NCBI GenBank assembly: GCA_964441935.1
Contig: CAYTXI010000088.1
Location: forward strand, 1 to 10,834
Direction of reading: 5' to 3'
Length of the DNA stretch: 10,834 nucleotides
Origin: JBBDMC01 sp964441935
Lineage (GTDB): Bacteria; Pseudomonadota; Alphaproteobacteria; Rhizobiales; Kaistiaceae
In this document: positions 1 to 6,305 of the stretch, piece after piece
Layout: every line of letters starts with the position of its first letter
Position numbering within the stretch: position 1 is the first letter of the stretch
Notes under the pieces: model-generated
What the model saw: only the letters and a program-made list of their open reading frames with translations
Database searches by the model: none
Told to the model about the DNA's origin: nothing
Position numbers and translations under genes: made by a program

Positions 1-369
1 TGGTACTACTGGTTCCCGAAGATGACCGGCTACCTGTACAACGAAAGGCTCGCCAATCTGCACTTCTGGCTGAGCTTCATCGGTGTCAACCTGGTCTTCT
101 TCCCCCAGCACTTCTTGGGTCTTGCCGGCATGCCGCGCCGCTATGTCGACTATCCGGACGCCTTCGCCGGCTGGAACTTCGTTTCATCGATCGGTTCCTA
201 CATCTCGGCCGCCGGCATCTTCGTGTTCCTCTATGTGTTGTGGGATGCCTTCGCCAAGAAACGGGCGGCCGGTAACAATCCGTGGGGATCCGGCGCGACC
301 ACGCTGGAGTGGGTATTGCCATCGCCGCCGCCGTTCCACCAGTGGGAAACGCTGCCGCGGATCAGGTGA
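1..369 (+). CDS. ctaD: Cytochrome c oxidase subunit I, C-terminal part (5' end outside window)
   Basis: This is the last 122 residues of the heme-copper oxidase catalytic subunit, which reduces O2 to water and pumps protons in the inner membrane. The frame is open from base 1 and ends at TGA 367-369. The visible part has subunit I hallmarks: YYWFPKMTGYLYNERL, then LHFWLSFIGVNLVFFPQHF, then GLAGMPRRYVDYPDAFAGWN, followed by the last transmembrane span (SSIGSYISAAGIFVFLYVLW). The tail WETLPRIR is short and hydrophilic, as in alphaproteobacterial aa3 oxidases. The heme and CuB histidine ligands lie upstream of the window. It heads an operon with ctaB and the other oxidase genes. The family call is essentially certain; only the N-terminus is missing. 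Confidence 0.97.
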   Translation, partial: WYYWFPKMTGYLYNERLANLHFWLSFIGVNLVFFPQHFLGLAGMPRRYVDYPDAFAGWNFVSSIGSYISAAGIFVFLYVLWDAFAKKRAAGNNPWGSGATTLEWVLPSPPPFHQWETLPRIR

Positions 370-402
370 TCGGCGTCCGCCCGAGTGCCGCAGATGAGGG
401 CC

Positions 403-1344
403 ATGGCATTCTCTGACACCACCGACGCACACGCGACGCTGCGTGCCGAGGTAGCCGGCGGCAGCGTTCGCGACTACGTGGCGCTCCTGAAGCCGCGCGT
501 GATGTTCCTCGTTGTCTTCACCGCACTTACTGGCATCTCGATCGCGCCCGGCGGCATTCACCCGGTCATCGCCGTTGCGTCGTTGATCGCCATTGCCGTC
601 GGTGCTGGCGCCGCGGCGGCGCTCAACATGTGGTACGACGCCGACATCGACGGCCTGATGCGGCGAACGGCGCGTCGGCCGATTCCCGCCGGCCGGCTCG
701 CCGCCAAGGAAGCACTCGCCTTCGGGTTGGTCCTCGCCGTCGGTTCGGTGACGGTGTTGGCGCTCGCCGCCAATTGGCTAGCCGCGGCCCTGCTCGCCTT
801 CACGATCTTCTTCTACGTTGTCGTCTACACCATGTGGCTGAAGCGAACGACGCCGCAGAACATCGTCATCGGCGGCGCCGCCGGAGCGCTGCCGCCGGTG
901 ATCGGCTGGGCCGCGGTCACCGGCGACGTCGGCTTGGCGAGCCTGGTTCTCTTCTTGATCGTCTTCCTGTGGACGCCGCCGCATTTCTGGGCGCTGGCGC
1001 TCTACCGCGCTGACGACTATGCCAAAGCCGACGTGCCGATGCTGCCGGTGGTCGCCGGAGCGGCTGCGACTCGGCGGCAGATCCTGATCTATTCGCTGTT
1101 GTTGGTGCCCGTCGGCATGGCTCCGGCCGTCCTCGGCTTTGCCGGTATCGCCTACGGCACCGTCGCCGCGATCGCCGGTGCCGCATTCTCGGCGCTCGCC
1201 TGGCGGGTCTATCGGAGTGGCGAAGACGCGGGCGGCGAGCGGGCCGCGCGCGATCTTTTCAGTTTCTCGATGCTCTATCTCTTCCTCCTGTTCGCCGTCC
1301 TTCTCGGCGAGGCGTTGGCGAACGGGATGGGCGGTGCGGCATGA
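403..1344 (+). CDS. ctaB: Heme O synthase (protoheme IX farnesyltransferase)
   Basis: The product is a UbiA-superfamily membrane prenyltransferase that adds farnesyl to heme B to make heme O, the precursor of heme A. It is 313 residues from ATG 403. The first Asp-rich motif is at about residues 75-89 (NMWYDADIDGLMRRT, then ARRPIPAG). The second conserved block is TPPHFWALALYRADDY...ADVPMLPVV near the middle. About nine hydrophobic spans follow, as in the family. The start is uncertain: GTG 385 and ATG 394 are in frame, and the GAGGG before ATG 403 is only two bases away. The stop overlaps the next gene's ATG (ATGA, 1341-1344), which suggests translational coupling. Location between ctaD and ctaG agrees with a role in aa3 oxidase cofactor supply. 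Confidence 0.96.
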   Translation: MAFSDTTDAHATLRAEVAGGSVRDYVALLKPRVMFLVVFTALTGISIAPGGIHPVIAVASLIAIAVGAGAAAALNMWYDADIDGLMRRTARRPIPAGRLAAKEALAFGLVLAVGSVTVLALAANWLAAALLAFTIFFYVVVYTMWLKRTTPQNIVIGGAAGALPPVIGWAAVTGDVGLASLVLFLIVFLWTPPHFWALALYRADDYAKADVPMLPVVAGAAATRRQILIYSLLLVPVGMAPAVLGFAGIAYGTVAAIAGAAFSALAWRVYRSGEDAGGERAARDLFSFSMLYLFLLFAVLLGEALANGMGGAA

Positions 1345-1511
1345 GCGGCCCCGCGACGTCGCTCGAACGGGTGAACCTGACCGACGCCGAAAAGCGCCGG
1401 CGCCGCGGCCGCTCGCTGGCGATCGCCCTGGCGCTTGGCGCTCTGGCGGTACTGTTCTATGCGGTCACCATCGTCAAGCTCGGCTCCAACATTCTTAATC
1501 GTCCGCTGTGA
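1341..1511 (+). CDS. coxF: CoxF-like small single-span membrane protein
   Basis: This 56-residue gene is easily missed because of its length. It starts at ATG 1341, overlapping the ctaB stop by four bases, and ends at TGA 1509-1511, which overlaps a GTG start for ctaG. The protein has a hydrophilic, basic N-terminus (LTDAEKRRRRGRS) and then one transmembrane span at about residues 27-45. It ends with a short VTIVKLGSNILNRPL tail. Alphaproteobacterial oxidase operons often carry a small protein of this type between ctaB and ctaG, named CoxF in some genomes. Its biochemical role is not settled. Inference: an assembly or stability factor of the inner membrane. The gene is real with good confidence because it fills the gap exactly, is coupled on both sides and has the family's Arg-rich then hydrophobic layout. 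The symbol is less sure. Confidence 0.82.
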   Translation: MSGPATSLERVNLTDAEKRRRRGRSLAIALALGALAVLFYAVTIVKLGSNILNRPL

Positions 1512-2134
1512 AAGGCATGACAAGCGCCCGGCCACAACGTGACACGACGAAGCCGCGGGTCAACCTCGGCCTCACCGCCGCCGTCTGCACCGTTTTTGTC
1601 GCAGGTATGATCGGCATGGCGTTCGCCGCGGTGCCGCTCTACCGCGTCTTCTGCCAGGTCACCGGCTTCGGCGGAACGACCCAGCGCGCAGTCGCTGCGC
1701 CGGCCGAGGCGAACGATCGCGTCGTCACCGTGCGCTTCGATTCCAACATCGCCAACGATCTCGGCTGGAGCTTCCGCCCGCTCAAGCGCGAGGTGAAGGT
1801 CAGGCTCGGTGAGGTCGGCGAAGTCTCGTTCCTGGCTAAGAACCGCACCGCTCGGACCGAGACCGCCACCGCCGCCTTCAACGTCACCCCGCTTTCCGTC
1901 GGCGCCTACTTCAATAAGATCGCCTGCTTCTGCTTCACCGAGCAGACACTGGGACCCGGCGAGTCGGCCGAGATGGGGGTCACCTTCTTCGTCGATCCGG
2001 CCTATGCCGACGACCCGGACCTCGACACAGTTGCCACCATTACTCTGTCTTATACGTTTTTCCCCGCGGATGACGCCGGCCCCCAGCCGGTGGCCGCGAC
2101 CAAGGCGAAGGCCAAGGACGTGAATTCGTTATGA
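1508..2134 (+). CDS. ctaG: Cytochrome c oxidase CuB assembly protein CtaG/Cox11
   Basis: CtaG/Cox11 is a copper chaperone that inserts CuB into subunit I. It is anchored in the inner membrane with its copper domain in the periplasm. From GTG 1508 it is 208 residues, normal for the family. There is one N-terminal span at about residues 22-41, followed by the signature VPLYRVFCQVTGFGGTTQ (Cys49). The copper-binding CFC pair is at Cys140 and Cys142 (NKIACFCFTEQTL), and FFVDPAYADDP follows. GTG 1508 overlaps the coxF-like stop, so coupling is likely. ATG 1517 is an alternative start, but its AAAGG is only one base away. Forty-four bases separate it from ctaE. Confidence 0.96.
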   Translation: MKGMTSARPQRDTTKPRVNLGLTAAVCTVFVAGMIGMAFAAVPLYRVFCQVTGFGGTTQRAVAAPAEANDRVVTVRFDSNIANDLGWSFRPLKREVKVRLGEVGEVSFLAKNRTARTETATAAFNVTPLSVGAYFNKIACFCFTEQTLGPGESAEMGVTFFVDPAYADDPDLDTVATITLSYTFFPADDAGPQPVAATKAKAKDVNSL

Positions 2135-2178
2135 CGACGAAGGCCGCCGGGTAGCGGCTTCACCCCTGGAGCAACCGA

Positions 2179-3015
2179 ATGGCCGAGGCGCACGCCCCGA
2201 ATCATCCCTACCACCTTGTCCAACCGAGCCCGTGGCCGGCGGTCGGCGCGGCCTCCGCGTTCGTCTTGGCGCTCGGTGGCATCGGCTTCATGCGCGGCGG
2301 CAGCCCGTGGCTCCTGGCGCCGGGCGTGCTTGGCATCTTCTATACGATGCTCGTGTGGTGGCGCGATGTCATCAAGGAGTCGGACGAGGGCTTCCACACA
2401 CCGGTCGTTCAGCTTGGTCTGCGGTACGGCATGGTGCTGTTCATCGCCTCGGAGGTGATGTTCTTCGTCGCCTGGTTCTGGGCTTTCTTCGACGCCAGCC
2501 TCGGTGCCGACGCGATCAAGCAGATGTCGCGAGTTGCGTTCACCGGCGGCCACTGGCCGCCCCAGGGCATCGAGGTTTTCGATCCCTGGCACTTCCCGTT
2601 GCTCAACACGCTGATCCTGCTGACCTCCGGCACGACGGTGACCTGGGCCCACCACGCGCTCATCCATGAGGACCGTCGGGGACTGATCTGGGGCCTCGCT
2701 TGCACGGTCGTCCTCGGTGCGATCTTCACCTCGGTCCAGGCCTACGAGTACGCTCACGCGGCCTTCTCATTCGGCGGCAGTATCTACGGTTCGACGTTCT
2801 TCATGGCGACCGGCTTTCACGGTTTCCACGTCATCATCGGCACCATTTTCCTGATCGTCTGTCTGCTCCGCGCCATCCGTGGCGACTTCACCCCGAAGCA
2901 GCACTTCGGCTTCGAGGCCGCCGCCTGGTACTGGCACTTCGTCGACGTCGTCTGGCTGTTCCTGTTCTCCTGCATCTACGTTTGGGGCGGCTGGGGAGCC
3001 GTCGTCCACGAATGA
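2179..3015 (+). CDS. ctaE: Cytochrome c oxidase subunit III
   Basis: Subunit III stabilises the catalytic core of aa3 oxidase and supports proton uptake. The product is 278 residues with seven predicted spans. The start at ATG 2179 has GGAG eight bases upstream. Landmarks in order are HPYHLVQPSPWPAVGA near the N-terminus, WWRDVIKESDEGFHTPVVQLG, then GLRYGMVLFIASEVMFFVAW with the conserved Glu. Further on are WPPQGIEVFDPW, TLILLTSGTTVTWAHHAL, HGFHVIIGTIFL and AAAWYWHFVDVVWLFLFSCI. All are diagnostic for the family. Its stop overlaps the ATG of the DUF983 gene (ATGA, 3012-3015). It is the last structural oxidase gene of the operon in this window. Confidence 0.97.
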   Translation: MAEAHAPNHPYHLVQPSPWPAVGAASAFVLALGGIGFMRGGSPWLLAPGVLGIFYTMLVWWRDVIKESDEGFHTPVVQLGLRYGMVLFIASEVMFFVAWFWAFFDASLGADAIKQMSRVAFTGGHWPPQGIEVFDPWHFPLLNTLILLTSGTTVTWAHHALIHEDRRGLIWGLACTVVLGAIFTSVQAYEYAHAAFSFGGSIYGSTFFMATGFHGFHVIIGTIFLIVCLLRAIRGDFTPKQHFGFEAAAWYWHFVDVVWLFLFSCIYVWGGWGAVVHE

Positions 3016-3398
3016 CCCGCGAGGATCAGGCGCTCTACGCACCGCTGTCGCCGATCGCGACCGGCATGCGCGGCCGCTGCCCGCGCTGCGGGGAGGGACG
3101 GCTCTTCGAGGGGTTCCTGACCGTTGCCCCGAAATGCCAGAACTGCGATCTCGATTTTTCCTTCACTGATTCCGGCGACGGACCGGCGGTGTTCATCATG
3201 ATGATCGTCGGCTTCATCGTCGTCGGCCTCGCCCTGGTCGTCGAGTTCACCTTCCACCCGCCTTACTGGCTGCACGCGGTCTTGTGGATTCCGTTGGTGT
3301 TCGGCCTATCCATCGGCCTGCTGCGGCCGCTCAAAGGCCTCCTGATCGCCCAGCAGTATCGCCACCGCGCGGAATCGGGTCGCCTCGAAGGCGCCTGA
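3012..3398 (+). CDS. DUF983 zinc-ribbon membrane protein of the oxidase operon
   Basis: This 128-residue protein starts at ATG 3012, inside the end of ctaE. It belongs to DUF983, a family often found between subunit III and SURF1 in alphaproteobacteria. Two CxxC pairs at Cys23/Cys26 (RCPRCGEG) and Cys42/Cys45 (CQNC) form a predicted zinc ribbon on a short cytoplasmic domain. Two hydrophobic spans follow at about residues 58-80 and 85-104. It ends in a basic tail. The molecular function is unknown. Position and coupling suggest a part in oxidase assembly or metal handling, but that is inference. The SURF1 start follows five bases after its stop. Confidence 0.9.
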   Translation: MTREDQALYAPLSPIATGMRGRCPRCGEGRLFEGFLTVAPKCQNCDLDFSFTDSGDGPAVFIMMIVGFIVVGLALVVEFTFHPPYWLHAVLWIPLVFGLSIGLLRPLKGLLIAQQYRHRAESGRLEGA

Positions 3399-3403
3399 GG
3401 CCC

Positions 3404-4135
3404 ATGCGCCGTCTCCTGTGGCCGGCGATCGCCGCGGCGGCGGGCATCGCCGTCCTCGTCTCGCTCGGCTTGTGGCAGCTCGAACGGCTCCAGTGGAAGC
3501 AGGCGCTGATCGCCCGCGTTGAGGCCGGGCTGGACGCCACACCGGTGCCTGCGCCCGGTCCGGATACGTGGGGCGAACTCGACCTCGGCGCGGTCGAGTA
3601 TCGGCCGGTCTCCGTCTTGGGGCGTTTTCTCAACGACGAGGAAATCTTCGCCAACGTTACGCTGACTGAGCCGCACGGCGCCCTCGGCGGCTATGGCTTC
3701 TTCGTCATGACGCCTTTTCAAACCACCGACGGCTGGATCGTATATGTCAACCGCGGCTTCATCCCCGGTGACCGGAAGGCGCCCGGGACGCGCGCGGACG
3801 GCATGATTGAAGGCGAGGCGAACGTGGACGGCATGCTGCGCGCACCCCGCGATCGCGCCTGGTTCATGCCCGGCGACGACGTCGCCGGTAACGAGTGGTT
3901 CTCGCGCGACCCCAAGCTGTTCGCCGATGCACAAGGCCGCGACCCGGCGACGGTCGCCCCCTACTATATCGACGCCAGCTTTGACCCCTTGCTCCCCGAC
4001 GGCCTGCCGCAGGGCGGCGAGACGATCGTGTCGTTCCCCAACAACCACCTGCAATACGCGCTGACCTGGTTCGGTTTGGCGATCGTGCTCGCGAGCGTGT
4101 TCACCGGCTTCGCGTGGAACCGATTGCTCGATTAG
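3404..4135 (+). CDS. SURF1 family cytochrome oxidase assembly protein
   Basis: SURF1 (Shy1) helps insert heme A into subunit I. The product is 243 residues from ATG 3404, with GAGG three bases upstream, overlapping the DUF983 stop. It has the family's two-span hairpin topology: an N-terminal span at about residues 7-23 followed by LGLWQLERLQWKQALI, and a C-terminal span near 219-238. The periplasmic loop has GGYGFFVMTPFQTTDGWIVY, then VNRGFIPGDRK. The conserved FPNNHLQYALTWFGLA precedes the last span. The stop TAG 4133-4135 overlaps the stop of the convergent yqgE gene, so the two transcripts must read into each other unless they end inside coding sequence. Confidence 0.95.
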   Translation: MRRLLWPAIAAAAGIAVLVSLGLWQLERLQWKQALIARVEAGLDATPVPAPGPDTWGELDLGAVEYRPVSVLGRFLNDEEIFANVTLTEPHGALGGYGFFVMTPFQTTDGWIVYVNRGFIPGDRKAPGTRADGMIEGEANVDGMLRAPRDRAWFMPGDDVAGNEWFSRDPKLFADAQGRDPATVAPYYIDASFDPLLPDGLPQGGETIVSFPNNHLQYALTWFGLAIVLASVFTGFAWNRLLD

Positions 4136-4743
4136 GCGTGGCCCGCTTCGCTGGCAAGACGGGTTGGGTCGATGCCGATCAACGCCAACGCGCGGTCGTA
4201 TTTGCGGTCGACGTCGGTGTCGAACAGGACCTCCGGCATCGCCTGGCAATGCAGCCAGCCGTTGGCGTGGATCTCGCTTTCGAGCTGTCCCGGTCCCCAG
4301 CCAGCGTAGCCGAGCGCCAGAAGCGCGCTCTCCGGCCCGTTGCCGACGACGATCGCCTTGAGGATCTCCAGCGTCGCGGTCAGTGAGATGTTCTCGTCGA
4401 TCGGCAGCGTCGAGTTCTCGACGAAATAGTCGGTGCTATGGAGGACGAAGCCGCGCCCGGTCTCCACGGGCCCACCGCGATGCACGCGCATCTCGCCGGC
4501 CGTGCTCGGCAGCCGGATCTCGGGGCCCTCGGGAATGATATCGAGTTGGACCAATAGGTCGCGGAACGTGATTTGCGGTGCTGGCTGGTTGATGGTGATT
4601 CCCATCGCGCCGTCCGGCGAATGGGCGCAAATGTAGACGACCGTGCGCGTGAAGCGAGTGTCCTGCATGCCGGGCATGGCAATCAGGAAATGTCCGTCGA
4701 GATAGCCTCGACCCGGAGCCTTGCCGACCTCTCGTCTGGCCAT
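4132..4743 (-). CDS. YqgE/AlgH family protein (UPF0301)
   Basis: This 203-residue protein belongs to UPF0301 (YqgE/AlgH). AlgH was first linked to alginate regulation in Pseudomonas, but the molecular function is unknown. Family features are GYLDGHFLIAMPGMQD near the N-terminus, YICAHSPDGAMGITINQP, then HRGGPVETGRGFVLH and LLALGYAGWGPGQLESEI. The start is taken as ATG at 4743. An in-frame GTG at 4758 would add five residues, but the predicted promoter would then leave almost no leader. No clear Shine-Dalgarno is seen before either. It faces SURF1 with a four-base overlap of the ends and is divergent from the DsbD-N-like gene. Confidence 0.92.
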   Translation of the reverse strand: MARREVGKAPGRGYLDGHFLIAMPGMQDTRFTRTVVYICAHSPDGAMGITINQPAPQITFRDLLVQLDIIPEGPEIRLPSTAGEMRVHRGGPVETGRGFVLHSTDYFVENSTLPIDENISLTATLEILKAIVVGNGPESALLALGYAGWGPGQLESEIHANGWLHCQAMPEVLFDTDVDRKYDRALALIGIDPTRLASEAGHA

Positions 4744-4770
4744 AAACAAGCGTACCACGACATCGCTAAA

Positions 4771-4798
4771 ATGCTACCCCGACTGCCGGAAAGCCAAG
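4771..4798 (-). promoter_or_regulatory. Candidate sigma70-type promoter for the yqgE gene
   Basis: Reading the minus strand, CTTGGC (plus 4793-4798) resembles the alphaproteobacterial -35 CTTGAC. TAGCAT (plus 4771-4776) is a 4/6 match to TATAAT, with a 16-bp spacer. Transcription would begin near 4764, giving a leader of about 20 bases before ATG 4743. This is prediction by eye only. Confidence 0.35.
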
Positions 4799-4811
4799 TC
4801 TCACCTCGGCA

Positions 4812-4832
4812 CTGTTACAGTTTCTGTGACAG
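4812..4832. promoter_or_regulatory. 21-bp imperfect dyad, candidate operator between divergent genes
   Basis: Two 9-bp boxes of the form CTGTnACAG lie at 4812-4820 and 4824-4832, separated by TTT. Each box is itself palindromic around its centre, and the two arms also form an inverted repeat with eight of nine positions matching. It lies 13 bp upstream of the candidate yqgE -35 element and 88 bp upstream of the DsbD-N-like start, so one regulator could act on both genes. The cognate factor is unknown. Confidence 0.45.
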
Positions 4833-4920
4833 TCCCCTCACCTCCGTTCACGAACAAATGAATCGCACCCCCGGCCATGTTTGTCGCTGGTTTACCGTTG
4901 CATCGCTATGGTGGCGCCCG

Positions 4921-5769
4921 ATGACGTTCGTCAACGCCCGTATTGCCTGCATCGCCGTGGCCTTGGCCCTCGGCGCGCTCGCCGCCGAACCTGCCGCCGC
5001 CGTCGTCGGTGCCTGGGCGGACGGTGCCAAAGCGCGCGCGCGTCTTCTGGCCGCAGGTACCGACGACGGTCGCCTCGCGGCCGCGATCGAGGTCATCCTG
5101 CCGCCCGGCTGGAAGACCTACTGGCGCAGCCCCGGTGACGCCGGCATCCCTCCGGTCTTCGACTTCTCAGCCTCGCGCAATCTTGGGCCGGCGGATATCG
5201 CCTTCCCGGTGCCGCGTCGCTATGACGACGGCTATTCGATCACCAACGTTTACACCGACCGTGTCGTTCTGCCCGTCGATGCCGCGGTCCTCGACAACAC
5301 CACCGACGTCGACCTGGCGGTGGCCATCGATCTCGGCGTCTGCGACGAGATCTGCATTCCCGATCACGTCGAGGCACGCCTCGCCGTTCCGGTCGGCGAG
5401 GACGACCCGGTCGCGGCTGCGATCCTCGCCGATGCCCGCGCCGCGCTCCCCGGACCGCCTGAGCCCGGCGTCTTCTTCGTCGACCGATTCACCCGCGACG
5501 GTGGCACCGACACCCGCCCGGTATTCCGCTTCGCAGTCACCGCCCCCGGCCCGGCGACGGAGGTATTCGTCGAGGGGCCTGCCGACTGGTACGCCGGCGT
5601 ACCCGCCCGTGGCGGCAAGGAAGGTGGCGCGGTTGTGTTCGCCGTCAAGTTCGATCGCCTCGGTGCGCAGACTTCGATTGAGGACGCGCGCTTCCGCGTG
5701 ACCATCGTCCACGGTGGCCGCGCCATCGAGCAGACGATCGGCCTCGACGACGGCGGCCAAGTCGATTAG
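4921..5769 (+). CDS. Stand-alone periplasmic DsbD N-domain-like protein
   Basis: The product is 282 residues from ATG 4921. Its signal peptide has a hydrophobic core at about residues 8-22 and likely cleavage after Ala27 (AAA-VVGAW). It resembles the N-terminal immunoglobulin-like domain of the thiol:disulfide reductase DsbD: PPGWKTYWRSPGDAGIPP at residues 61-78, then FPVPRRYDDGY, and a Cys pair at Cys141 and Cys145 (VCDEICIPD) where nDsbD carries its redox cysteines. No DsbD transmembrane or thioredoxin domains follow. It would therefore need a separate membrane electron donor such as a CcdA-type protein, which is not in the window. In-frame ATG 4858 is an alternative start with no ribosome site. 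The C-terminal half is less conserved. Redox activity is inferred from the paired cysteines. Confidence 0.82.
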   Translation: MTFVNARIACIAVALALGALAAEPAAAVVGAWADGAKARARLLAAGTDDGRLAAAIEVILPPGWKTYWRSPGDAGIPPVFDFSASRNLGPADIAFPVPRRYDDGYSITNVYTDRVVLPVDAAVLDNTTDVDLAVAIDLGVCDEICIPDHVEARLAVPVGEDDPVAAAILADARAALPGPPEPGVFFVDRFTRDGGTDTRPVFRFAVTAPGPATEVFVEGPADWYAGVPARGGKEGGAVVFAVKFDRLGAQTSIEDARFRVTIVHGGRAIEQTIGLDDGGQVD

Positions 5770-5810
5770 TTCCTACCCTCGCGCCGCCCGGGTCCGCGCG
5801 AGGGGAGGGG
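5770..5810 (+). promoter_or_regulatory. Stem-loop enclosing the peroxiredoxin Shine-Dalgarno
   Basis: A perfect 9-bp stem pairs 5776-5784 (CCCTCGCGC) with 5796-5804 (GCGCGAGGG) around an 11-base loop. After one A-G mismatch it continues as TCC with GGA and two wobble pairs (5770-5774 with 5806-5810). The 3' arm contains the whole purine-rich ribosome site at 5801-5810. No U tract follows, so a simple intrinsic terminator is unlikely. The 5' arm begins one base after the upstream stop codon. Confidence 0.55.
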
Positions 5811-5813
5811 AAC

Positions 5814-6305
5814 GTGATCAAGGTCGGAGATTCGCTGCCGGAAGGCTCATTCCGGATCAAGCAGGATGATGAATCGGTCAAGGAGGTGACCACGGCCGAG
5901 CTGTTCGGCGACCAGAAGGTAGTGCTGGTCGGCGTTCCCGGCGCCTTCACCTCCACCTGCCACAACGCCCACGTGCCCCAGTTCGTCGCCAACGTCGCTG
6001 CGCTCAAGGCGAGGGGCGTCGACCGCATCGTCGTCATGGCGGTCAACGATCATCATGTTATGAAGGTATGGGCGGAGTCGTTCGGCGCGGCCGGCAAGAT
6101 CGACTTCGTTGCCGATGGCGCTGGCACCTATGCGCGCGCTCTCGGCCTCGAGGTCGACATGAGCGCCGGCGGCCTCGGCAAACGCATGCGGCGTTTTTCG
6201 GCGATCGTTGAGGACGGGGTTGTCAAATCTCTGAACTTCGAGCCTGAGGGCGCCAAGGGCATCCAGGCGACCGGCGCCGCCACGATCCTCACTCAGCTTT
6301 CTTGA
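5814..6305 (+). CDS. Prx5-type (AhpC/TSA superfamily) peroxiredoxin
   Basis: The product is a 163-residue thiol peroxidase of the Prx5 subfamily, which reduces H2O2 and organic hydroperoxides in the cytoplasm. The GTG start at 5814 has a very strong AGGGGAGGGG just upstream. The active site is GVPGAFTSTCH with peroxidatic Cys49 in the TxxC motif; Arg residues in LGKRMRRFSAIVEDG include the usual catalytic Arg. Cys49 is the only cysteine, so this is a 1-Cys enzyme probably recycled by glutathione or glutaredoxin. The length is normal. It converges with rnhA and overlaps it by 17 bases (6289-6305). A hairpin covers its ribosome site and may control translation. Confidence 0.93.
   Translation: MIKVGDSLPEGSFRIKQDDESVKEVTTAELFGDQKVVLVGVPGAFTSTCHNAHVPQFVANVAALKARGVDRIVVMAVNDHHVMKVWAESFGAAGKIDFVADGAGTYARALGLEVDMSAGGLGKRMRRFSAIVEDGVVKSLNFEPEGAKGIQATGAATILTQLS

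Noticed and set aside
2050..2757. Open 235-codon minus-strand frame opposite ctaG/ctaE
   Set aside because: Low-complexity charged composition, overlaps two confident oxidase genes, no ribosome site.
3263..4249. Open 328-codon minus-strand frame opposite SURF1
   Set aside because: It is Arg/Pro/His rich with no recognisable domain and lies antisense to a confident gene. Long stop-free antisense frames are expected in GC-rich DNA with strong third-position bias.
4812..4832. Pho box reading of the CTGT repeats
   Set aside because: Pho boxes are direct CTGTCAT-like repeats 11 bp apart. Here the boxes are CTGTnACAG palindromes 12 bp apart.
4846..4855. GTTC-AC-GAAC dyad
   Set aside because: Four-base arms are expected by chance, and it does not match the direct-repeat GTTC layout of alphaproteobacterial LexA sites.
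4573..4920. Longer start for the DsbD-N-like gene upstream of 4921
   Set aside because: The extended frame runs antisense through yqgE, and ATG 4921 gives a proper signal peptide. ATG 4858 remains possible but has no ribosome site.
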